Source: Massospora cicadina (Eukaryota > Entomophthoromycota > Entomophthoromycetes > Entomophthorales > Entomophthoraceae). From it: a stretch of DNA of 64,000 nt. Each line of letters begins with the position of its first letter. Within the stretch, counting starts at the first letter, position 1. Where the stretch lies: positions 1 through 64,000 of the forward strand of contig JAKSZP010014543.1 of the NCBI GenBank assembly GCA_022478985.1, in the 5' to 3' direction. Below, one piece after another: positions 47,501-56,585 of this stretch. The position numbers were made by a program, and so were the translations under genes. Below the pieces are notes generated by a model. The model worked only from the letters and a program-made list of their open reading frames with translations, had not been told where the DNA came from and searched no databases.

Positions 47501-48250
47501 TGGCAGCCTGACAGAATAGTAAGATATGCTGGCCATATAGCAGAATCCCAGTAGATTCAGTAATCTGTTTGGGTAACATCCAAATCTGGGCTTAAATCCA
47601 TTGGTAGCCTAGGAGTACTATAACTTTTTTAAAAACTAGATCGACCAATTATTGAGATCAAGCAGTTGGGACCTTATCCTTTTGATGATATAATAAAGAG
47701 CGTTTTGTTTAAAAAATTCAAGGGTGTTCTCCTCAAAAATCAGCTATTATCCATGAGCCCTCATAAAAGAGATCCCAATAAGAAAATTGTAATTCTATAG
47801 GCAACACAATTGCAGGAGTGGAGACAACCATAGAGCCAAATTGCAGCGGCATAGCACTATATGCTCCTTATGACTTTGTAGACGAGGGCCTGCAGTACCA
47901 TAGCTCTTCTGATGATTAAGATCAGGAGCAGGGCCTAATCGCTTACTTAGTTTAGTGGACACAATATTAATTGATGCCTTACTGTCAACAATTGCAAGGA
48001 TTTTAAGTTTGTTAACTGAACTATCAAGATATGTGCATTAAGAGAAAATAAAAATCGTCTTAGTTTATTGTTAATATCTTTAAGGTGTCCACCTGATTTG
48101 AAAAAGGTTTGAATCCTCAGGCCTATATGAGGGCTAGATTCCACCAAGTTCACAATAGGGATTGCCATTTGGACCCCAGTTAAACATGGAATATTTCCAG
48201 AGGTAATGGGAAAGCTCATTTAATATTACCTGTTGAGCATCCGGTTTAAC
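44600..48250 (-). pseudogene. Level-2 pol (protease, RT, RNase H, integrase)
   Basis: From right to left: protease-like INNKLRRFLFSLNAHILIVQ (about 48090-48020); RT with IIIDYWKLNNIAKKDS (about 46900-46850); RNase H in an 88-codon open frame 46258-45992 (VAYCSRMLD, YTMTEKECLEVIYACKQF); integrase ending in GPYKFIEKTSTDAYTLKDLV (about 44705-44640), a GPY motif. Stops and slips are frequent (one every 50-100 codons), so the enzymes are not functional. It is the same lineage as the truncated pol at 2703-4680. Confidence 0.8.
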
Positions 48251-48479
48251 TATGATTTTGGCCTCCAACGCGGCCTCACTTTTCTTAGGGGTATAGTGGA
48301 TCACAACGATCCTATTATCAACAACTGAAGGCGGTTACTAGATGCATTGAGGCTTTATCATTCTTCAGCTGAGCCAAAAGCACGATAGGAGATTCTTTCA
48401 TGATTGGGATGTTTGTAGAAGAGATGGAAGTAAAAAATCCAAGTTTTACTCCGCCCTTACTTTCCCAAGTCTGCCTCTT

Positions 48480-49600
48480 TCACTAGATTCCAGAATAACC
48501 TCTCACCTTAGAACTGGCCTTAGGGAAATTATTGACATAATGCCCAAAAGTCCTACAACAAAACAAATGACCTGATTGATATCAGGTTTCTTGAAATGAG
48601 GGCTATATGGCTGGTTTAAGTCTTTATTGGAGTACAAACCCATATCAAATGATTCATATGTTTCCCATGAGCTTGGATTTGGGGCTCCAAAAGTAACAGC
48701 ATAATGAAGGCAGTCTTCTCATATGAGTAATATCGCTTTCTTCACTCAAGACTGGTATCAGAACCTGATACAGCTCTGTATAAGGCTCACAGGCATGGCA
48801 AAGAGCAATTTGGGCGTCAATCTTATAAATGTCAATATCCCCATACATTGTCTGTGGCTCAAAGTAAAACGCTTGGCAAATGCTTAAATCAGCTCATCTC
48901 TTTTAAATGATATGTTTAGGAACTCTATCTTTCAAGTAGTCATTCTCTAAGCTCCGCCAAACTCATTGATGAGAAGGGCCCTGACGTTAGAGTAGGATAT
49001 GCCAGCCTTCTTTATTTTGGCGGGATTAAGTCTTGAATCTCATAGTCCAATGCTTTCATTATTGTAGCTAATTTATCAGTATCAGATGCTCCAACCATGA
49101 AAATCTCAAAAAAATCAAAAGAGTTATGTATGTTGGCATTTTTATTAAATTTTGGTAAATTCACAAGGCTCTAAGCAATTTGAACGGAATGGCACTGGCA
49201 ATGGTTTTGTTGAGTCTCCAGTTTACCTTAATTTATTAAATCATAAAAATGGCAGAGTTTCACATGCAGCGTCATTTCTATATTAACAATTGTTTGATTA
49301 GCGGACTAGAAGTTAACTTTTTAAGCAAGATTCTCACTCTCATGGGACTTTAATTGCTGTCCCAAATCTATGATCTGACGATCATTCTTTAATATGGATG
49401 GCTATCAGGGCCAGTCATAACCTTTGAATGAGATGGGTCAAATATGAGCAGAAATGAAGGCACCTGGTGGCTTGATTTCTGCTCATATTTGACCCATCTC
49501 ATTCAAAGGTTATGACTGGCCCTGATAGCCATCCATATTAACGTCCAAAGGTTGCGCCATTTCTGGTGGAAGGTACTTCTTGCTTAAGCAATAAGATTTC
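48480..49600 (-). pseudogene. Level-2 gag with zinc knuckle
   Basis: IFMVGASDTDKLATIMKALD (about 49115-49055) and ALCHACEPYTELYQVLIPVL (about 48810-48750) match the Gag of the gag-only element at 24751-25887. LFCCRTFGHYVNNF (about 48570-48530) is a zinc-knuckle remnant with the last Cys lost. The frame is broken by several stops and by the perfect inverted repeat at 49389-49541. Confidence 0.75.
49389..49541. repeat. Perfect 67-bp inverted repeat with 19-nt loop
   Basis: Arm 49389-49455 (TTAATATGGATGGC..GAGCAGAAAT) and arm 49475-49541 (ATTTCTGCTC..GCCATCCATATTAA) are exact reverse complements over 67 bases. The 19 nt between them are GAAGGCACCTGGTGGCTTG. It lies in the gag leader of the decayed level-2 element, where nothing else is this well preserved. 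Confidence 0.95.
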
Positions 49601-49639
49601 ATTTTAAAAGTGGGGTACAGAAGAACAAATTGTGTATGC

Positions 49640-49657
49640 CCTCAGTAGTGAGCACCA
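49640..49657 (-). other. Primer binding site of level 2
   Basis: On the minus strand TGGTGCTCACTACTGAGG begins two bases after the 5' LTR end (49660). The first 13 bases are identical to the site at 62275. Confidence 0.85.
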
Positions 49658-49659
49658 AA

Positions 49660-50432
49660 TGTTGAATTTGACACAAAGGCGTTGTAACTCACTGTCACAG
49701 GTTATATTATACAGACTAAAAAGGTACTATTTGAGGACATTATCTTATTAAAAAACAACACAAAACTGTGATAATCAATAATAGGGAATATCTATTATCA
49801 AGATAGGAGTTCAAAGTAGTATCCAGTACTTCCAGCGGCTCTTAAGCTTGCTTTCAATAAATTGTCCTAGTTGACTCCCGCTTCGTCCAAGGTAAAAAGG
49901 TCCCCTTGCCATTCACATTTCTCTTTAGATAACTTTTTACACTCTTAATCATCGGTACATTTAGTGTTTACCAAGAAACACTCCAAAATGAGTCAACTAA
50001 AATGATGATATCCAAATTGGGCCATAGAGGTGTGAACTAAGGCTAGTAGTATTTTCTCCTTAAAGAGGCATTTTGCCATAAACAGTCCAATCATTGGCGA
50101 ATAGCCCTGATAAGATATTAAGCCCTATTACTGCTGGTTTTACGCTAGCACCAGAGCGGCATAAAATTATGACGCTGAATAATTAAGAGGTAGTAATTAA
50201 TTAGAGACCACAGCGTTGATGGCCAATGTGTAAGGGAATAAGAGATGTTCCAGTTGGGTATTAGGGATCTGCTAATAGTAGATTATTACTTTAGGTCACT
50301 ACTTTATAAAAGCAGAGGATGCGTGGCTTAGTAACTAGATCTATCAAATCAGCTATCTAGATATCAGGTAAAATATGACAATAATACTTATAAATAAAAA
50401 ATCCTGATTATTGGTAAAATCCAATTATAAAA
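49660..50432 (-). repeat. 5' LTR of level 2 (uninterrupted)
   Basis: Full-length partner of the split LTR 36393-36840 plus 44174-44514. It holds the empty chromovirus target site CGAAT at 50098-50102. Its right end reads AATTATAAAA where the other copy has AATTACAACA. Confidence 0.88.
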
Positions 50433-51670
50433 GTGACCAACCTGTGCACTTTATTTAGAACTGTCCATTACTTGCTATTGAAAGAAGGATACCTCCCCTT
50501 TGAGGATACCCCAACGCAATAAACTGGGTGGATCACCACACTGAGAGTGAAGATGACCACAAAGATGACGATTTGGCTAGCGCAAGATACCACATGTCAG
50601 GGGCACCTAGTGCGGTGGCTGTGCCTGTAGATTGAGAGTTCATGGCACTAGCAATCTACATCAAGTTATACCTGTTTGGCACAAGAAAATTAGCCTACCC
50701 GGGTCATCAATTCTGTTGAATAAGGAGAGAAGTTTTAATGGCTACGTGCAAGGATCTGACACCGGATGGTGAAGATACTTTCAAGGCTATTATGAGTTCT
50801 GCTGATCTCAGACAGTTTGAGGAATCTGCTACTGACGCTCTTACCACTGGAAACCCTTTTGGCAAGAGTGCAACAAAAGTGGAAGTAATCATCCAGAAGT
50901 TGCGCGTTTTGGAAGTATTGAATACTTAGGCTCCAGTTAACATCATCTCATACAAACTCATAATGAAGTTGAAGTTTGTGCCCAATATTGACTACAACAT
51001 GAAGTACTTCACCGCAGGACATGACATTACTCATACTCTAAGAGCTTATTATGCGTTTCCCTTACGCTTTGGGTGCATAATCCTGGTGGCACTGGCAGTA
51101 ATGTTGGACAATGAGTACTATGACTTTTTTAATAAGTACACAGTTTCTCTTAAGGTTTGTGGAAAAGATCAATTTCAAAACTAGCACTGGGAGCATTTTG
51201 AGCTACTAACTTTCGCTGGTATATAAGGACAAGGATGTCAAACTGCTATAACAATGTACATGCGTGGTTGAAATTCACCAATCTATATACCCCATTTCGT
51301 TAAGCCCTGACTGAGAAAGGTAAAAGCAGCTACCACCTACCATTAGCACAGAGGAAAGACTACCACTGAACGCTAACGAAACTATAGAGATACAACCAGG
51401 GGATTAACACAGGATGACCCTGTTGATTAGTGTGAAGATTCTACCTGACACCATATTGGAAATATACAGCTGTGACAGAATCCGTGAACAAGGACCCAGA
51501 GTACTATCAGGAATCTAGAAACCGCTTAATATGGAGAGCTGAACATTGTGTTGGGAAACATCACTACACAACCTTCAAAGTTGAGAAAGGACAAGTTGTA
51601 GCACTACCCTGATTGACCAGTTTCCAAGAGATTGAATCTGTTCATGTAGTAGGGTTTTTGACAAGCTTGG
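50433..51670 (+). pseudogene. Level-1 gag end, protease and dUTPase-like remnant
   Basis: The frame continues from 36392: the zinc knuckle begun there is completed as H-Q-P-V-H-F-I-x-N-C-P at the start of this block. A 63-codon frame (50738-50929) carries DLRQFEESATDALTTG and VEVIIQKLRVL. The protease signature then follows as NIISYKLIMKLKFVPNIDY (about 50940-51000). At 51420-51600 a decayed segment with LPDTILEIYSC and, further on, ELNIVLGNITTQPSKL matches the dUTPase-like part of the element at 15091 (VPSDHVLEIL, VLVLLANLTSQPMQL). Many stops. Confidence 0.65.
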
Positions 51671-51679
51671 TTTTGAGAT

Positions 51680-53070
51680 GTGACACCTAAGCAGAAGAAG
51701 GAGCTTGATGAATTTTTGGAAGAGTTTATTGACATCATCAGTACTGGCTCCAATGATTATGGCTTATGCAGGGTGAGGTTCATAAGATGGATATTGGTTC
51801 CAATATACCATTTTAAGTCCAAACTCTACCACCGCTCAAGAGCAGAATATGCATTTATGAACAAGAGCTCAACCAGCTAGCCAAAGCAGGGCTTATCAGA
51901 CTTTCAAAGAGCCATGGGAATCTCCTTGTTGCTGGTGTGCAAAAAGGATGTAACTCAAAAGTAGTCATGGACTACCACCACTTAAATAATATAACTAAGA
52001 AGGACTCATACCCTTTACCATGCATCAATAATGCTTTGAAATACTTGAGAGTCCCAAAATACTTTTCTGCAATGGATCTAGCCAGCGGCTACTTTCAGAT
52101 GGAGCTCTCACCCGAGGATCAGGAGAATTGCGCCCTGATCAGTAGCCATGGGTTCTTTGAGCCCAAAAGGACGCCACAGGGGCTCTTCAACGCCCCTGCT
52201 ACCTTCCAGCATGTGATGGATCACATTTTTTGGGGGGATCTCAAGTTATTTGGTCTGTTGATATACCTCAACGACATCACAGTATCTAACCAGACATTTC
52301 AAGAGCATCTAAAGCACCTCCAGGAGGCCTTTACATGGCTGCACGCATCTAACCTGAAGTTAAAATGGAGCAAGTGTACCTTCCTCAAGAGACAGTTGGA
52401 GTTCATTGGGCATGAGATTAGCCCTAACAGAATCAAGACTCAAGATGGGAAGTTGAAAACCATCGTGGCAATGGAGCCACCAAAGAGCATGAGGGATATC
52501 CAATTGTTCCTTGGAAGGGTGTGGTACTACCAGCATTTCATCCTTCATTTCATGGACTTGGCGGCGCCCCTCAAATACCTGCTTACTAAAGAGACAAAGT
52601 GTAAGTGGGGCATGGAGCAAGAGCAAGCCTTAATGGAGTTAAAGGCATGATTGGTAGAAGCTCTAATTTTGGCTTACCTGGAAACTAAACAAGATAATCT
52701 ACCTGTATACCAATTCCAGTGACATGGGACTTGGCGCAATCTTGGCACAATTAAATGAAGATGGAGTGGATCTACTGATTGAGTACTACTCAAAGGTTTT
52801 CAACAAAGAATAAAAGAACTCCACTGTTATCAAATGCAAATTCCTGGAAGTGATCATAGCAGTCAAACAAATTAGGCTCTGTTTGTAAGGGTATGTTTTA
52901 AGGTGGTCAAAAATCATGCGTCACTCCACTGGTTAAGAAATATGAAGGATCCTGATGGACGCCTTGCCCGTTGGTCTGTACTTCCTCAAATATATGACTT
53001 CAAAAACATACACTGGGCAGATGAACACCTCAACATGGATGGCTTGTCATGATTAACGGCGTTCTACTTG
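51680..53070 (+). pseudogene. Level-1 reverse transcriptase and RNase H
   Basis: The N-terminal MTPKQKKELDEFLEEFIDI (51680) is followed by a 237-codon frame 51937-52650: VVMDYHHLNNITKKDSYPLP, YFSAMDLASGYFQMEL (first Asp kept), PQGLFNAPATFQHVMD, and LIYLNDITVS (52258-52287). The YLDD box has Asn for the first Asp (AAC, a G-to-A change), so it is inactive. The thumb (LFLGRVWYYQHFILHF) is intact. RNase H after 52650 has NSSDMGLGAILAQL with Asn or Ser replacing catalytic residues, and several stops. Confidence 0.9.
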
Positions 53071-53149
53071 CAAGCACCCAAGGGCAATAACCTCTATGAC
53101 TTAGTTGGTTTACCTGAAGAGGCCTAGCAATAAGAGACAGAATAATTCA

Positions 53150-54280
53150 AGAGCTTCTTGAGGAGATGTTCCAAAGATATTTGGCACGTCGATGAAAATC
53201 ACAGAAGAATATAAAAAGCAAGTGGTGCCCATATATCTGGCCTAGAGATTTCATGGAGCTAGTGATGGAAGCTCACAAGCACGTGGGCCATGGAAAGATT
53301 CCAAAAAACGTTGGCATATCTTAAAGAGAGATATTACTGTGAGTGCATGTCAGACAAAGTGCACCAAGATTTAGAATTACTCATACACTGTGCAAGTTTT
53401 CACCTGCTGGAGAAGCAATTTGAGTTTATGCCAATTTCCCCCACAACACCTTTCAGTAATGTCTCAATTGACATAGTGGGACCGTTTTAAATGCTTTCAG
53501 GGGATCTTAGTTTATCCTAATTGCGATTGATCACTTTACAATTGGGATGAAGCCTCTGCAGTCAAGACATACACTTAAAACTCAACCACTCATTTTTATG
53601 AAATTGGGTTTATCATGAGGCATGGTTTCCCTCAAGTTTTACTTTCTGATAATGGGAAGAACTTTATCTCAGACATAGTGAGAAAGCTGATGGACCTAGT
53701 AGGAGTAAAACAGCAGTTCACTATACCATACACTCCATCCTCCAAAATATGTGTCAAGTAAGTAAATGGCCCCTTAAGAGGGATCTTGAAGAAGATGGTT
53801 ATCAATTACAAATCAAAATGGGATCAGTTGCTGCCCTCAGCGTTGTTGAGTCCCAGTTGAGCTACCACTGAGTGATTGCGATATCCATTTTCAAAGCCTT
53901 TTATGGGAGAGAGGCGGCTCTGCTGGACCTCCTAGCACTAATCATCTCACAGGATCAGAAGAACCTGACACCTGGAAGTTACCAGAAGGATTTAGCTAAA
54001 AAACTTATAAGAATACAATTAGAGGCATCAAACAACATAAAAGCGACCATCCATCAGAGCCAACGGGAGAGTCAGCAATGCACTTGAAAACCAGAGTTCA
54101 GGCTAGGAGACAAGGTTTTGTTTTACCATCTGCAGGGAACAAAACCTGAGAGTTACAAGCCATTTTGACTGGGTCTGCCACTATTTCAAGTAAAAGAGAA
54201 GCGGAGACTTCATCCAGTATGATGATACTAAAATTTTTTTAATAGAGTACACTCCCAGCACCTCAGATCATTCCCCAAAT
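53150..54280 (+). pseudogene. Level-1 integrase
   Basis: HKHVGHGKIPKN (about 53277) is the zinc-binding His pair. SNVSIDIVGPF (about 53455) and VLLSDNGKNFISD (about 53636) give the first two core acids. The Glu region reads PSSKICVK-VNG, with the Glu lost. SIFKAFYGREAALLD (about 53884) is the C-terminal part. Reading frames shift at least three times. The tail NRVHSQHLRSFPK (about 54242) matches NRVHSRFLCKYVPP in the element at 15091. Confidence 0.85.
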
Positions 54281-54844
54281 CTTGTCAGGACTTCAGGGGA
54301 GGAGCTCCAACCCGGCCCCTATTAATCAGGGCCCCAAAGCCCCCAGCGAGTTAATAGGCCATTAAGGCCATAAGTAAAACTAAAAAAAGGAAAGGTGATA
54401 GGTGAGAAACAGTCCTTTATTAAAATAAGCCTCAAGGTATTTATAGGACCTCGAGGCTATAAATCATATTGGGAATGGGAAATTCTCAGCATTGATTGCA
54501 AAAGATGAATAACTTAAATAATAATACTTTGGGGAGTGGGAGCATCCTCGGAATAAGTTACTGGTGCTCCCAAAAGGGGTTAATTGATTGTGTCAGCATT
54601 TTATGGTTATTGTCTGAAGCCCAATTGATGTTTTGACATCCTCAGTATTTAATTGCCAGTGTCAAATATAATTTAAATAATCATTTATTAATTATTAGGG
54701 TCAATCCCTGATACTTCAGATCAGGCTTACCTCAAGTTAATGGGGAGCCCAATATGGCATCATCCCATAGGCAGTTCATGACCCCTAGTCAGGGCTTTCC
54801 GCAATTAAGGGAGAATCTTGACAAATCTCATCTTGGGAGAGAAA
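54281..54844. other. Region between integrase end and LTR-like repeat
   Basis: A purine run AGGGGAGGAG at 54293-54302 could be the polypurine tract, but the following bases do not match the left flank of the 5' LTR copy. A T-rich TTTATTAAAATAA (about 54417) and TTGACATCCTCAGTATTTAATTGCCAGTGTCAA (about 54635-54667) resemble parts of 55.7-56.2 kb. This may be a fragment of another LTR family inserted here. Confidence 0.3.
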
Positions 54845-55285
54845 ATTTAGCAGATCTGCAAATGTTACAAAAAAATATCCCACAACCAGTGGAAGTCTAG
54901 GAACAACCCTCAAGCCAGTGGTGGTACAGACATCAACCCTCCACAGATGGGGTGAACAAGGCCTCATATAAAAATGAGAGAATCAGAAAATTCTCAGCAA
55001 AGTAAAGATGTCTTCATGAAAATAATTTTTTCCCTGCCAAATTAGATAATTTAATTTATGAGAACAACACCGCCGCTGAAATTTCCTATAAAAATTAACC
55101 CCCTTATTCATTTGGGGCCAAAACAATTTGCATTCCTCCAATGATGATATGATGAGCACATCACATTATGCTAACAAGAGCATTCAAGGTTCAAAAATGA
55201 ATATTACCATATTCAGTAATAAGCCAATTTTGAGAGTCACTCAAAAACATGATGCAGGGTGAATCACAGGATCACCATCTGTTGA
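54845..55285 (+). repeat. 3' LTR-like repeat, level 1
   Basis: Partner of 33890-34335. The similarity stops at about 55285 (ATCACAGGATCACCATC), after which TGTTGATAATT begins unrelated sequence. Confidence 0.7.
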
Positions 55286-56384
55286 TAATTATTTATTCTC
55301 AATAATAGGTGACTCCACTAGTGTGCCAGGCTAAACAGTATGAAGACTGCTGGTCCTTGCTCTTTCACCATCATTGGTGACCTTTCCCTATAGATTTGAA
55401 GGTCAACCCACCAACCCAGCAGACCAACAACTTCTCCTTCGAGACTTGACCACTTGTTATGGCTCAGAGATCCTCTCCTGGGACTTATCCAACGATTGTG
55501 GTTCAGCGGCCTCTATTGACTCCCTTGGGGTCCCTCCCCTCCAATCCTTTCAATCCATTATTGTTTCTGCTAGTTGCCCAAGTTCCTGCGGAGTTTCCAT
55601 CTATATCAAGGTTGGAAGTTTGTTGCGCTGACCACTCCAGGTGTTTTATCCCAGCACCTAACCTCTGGGATCTTCAGTACCACCTCTATCAGCTAAGCTA
55701 ACCTCTGTCCACTAAAAACTTAATAAAGTTAGAAAAACGAAAGTTAAAATTTTTTATTAAGAGGGATTTAAACTATTTCTAGGAATTTATTGCCAGTATG
55801 CATCATTGGCATTTATTGCAAGCATCGTCAGAACTCACTGTCAATTCTTGCTGCTTAGCATTCATCATCACTCTCACTGAAGATTCTCTCTGCTTAACTC
55901 TTCATCCTCAATTGCCCATGATCACAATAATCCTCAAATCTTCATAATCTGAATTAATTGAATATATTGACATCCTCAGCATAAGTTGCGGTGTCAAATT
56001 TAACCAAAATTCTGTCAGGGATTGTTCCCAATACTCTTATAGAATAGAAGTGTGATTCAACTTTATTTAATTAATATTAAATGGTTTGACACCCATGGCA
56101 TAAGTCACTAATATCAAAAATTGACTAAAAACTCTATTGAGATCTTTTCTCAATACTCTTGACGTCAAATTTAAGCAATTATCCATCTCAATTGACAATG
56201 TTAGTTATTTCAACATCCTCAGCCTCAGTTGCCAATGTTGAGATATACCAATTTCCTACTGGGGAGGACCCCAAATACTTTCTTGATCCAGTGAATCAAG
56301 ACAGCTCAACGCAATTTATATGGGAGGTTTTTTTGGGGTATTTATTATTGGAAGAACACAAAACTAGTAAAATATTCAGCAATT
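55286..56384. other. Spacer with repeated TTGACATCCTCAG-type units
   Basis: An 85-codon ORF (55374-55631) shows no family features. At about 55963, 56078 and 56195 variants of TTGACA-CC-CAGC-TAAGTT-C-GTGTCAA occur, related to the unit at 54635; each has a weak inverted symmetry (TTGACA..TGTCAA). They may be LTR fragments. The stretch is the target of the LINE, whose left duplication begins at 56385. Confidence 0.35.
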
Positions 56385-56399
56385 GTCCTCAACTATTAT
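56385..56399. repeat. LINE target-site duplication (left copy)
   Basis: GTCCTCAACTATTAT is identical to 61819-61833. Fifteen bp is typical for target-primed reverse transcription. Confidence 0.9.
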
Positions 56400-56585
56400 T
56401 TATACGAGGATGGCCGACCAGGGGACAGACACATCCGATATGTAGGGAAGAGGAAAGCGGGAAACAGAAGAGGGAAAAAAGCGCAAAACAAAGGAAATCA
56501 AAAATATGACTTGGCACACTTGGGTGTGGCTGGGGGGCCACAGGTGGTGGGTGACTAGATCTTAAGTGGCATGGCAGCTCAGGGG

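Larger units (their letters stand above)
36393..50432 (-). mobile_element. Ty3/gypsy element inserted in level-1 gag (level 2)
   Basis: Its 5' LTR is 49660-50432. Its 3' LTR is split into 36393-36840 and 44174-44514 by the chromovirus. The interior 44515-49659 carries, from right to left, primer binding site, gag, zinc knuckle, protease, RT, RNase H, integrase and polypurine tract. Flanking GTCAC (36388-36392) and GTGAC (50433-50437) are a likely 5-bp duplication with one change. Without the 7.3-kb chromovirus the element is about 6.7 kb. It is heavily decayed. Confidence 0.88.
33890..55285 (+). mobile_element. Outermost nested Ty3/gypsy element (level 1)
   Basis: LTR-like direct repeats (33890-34335 and 54845-55285) enclose a plus-strand gag (34990-36392) and pol (50433-54280). 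These are separated by 14 kb of minus-strand insertions. The element's own sequence is about 7.4 kb. Its protease, dUTPase-like and RT segments are closest, among elements here, to the element at 15091. It is defective throughout: many stops, a YLND active-site box and missing integrase signatures. Outer LTR ends and a target duplication could not be fixed. Confidence 0.75.
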
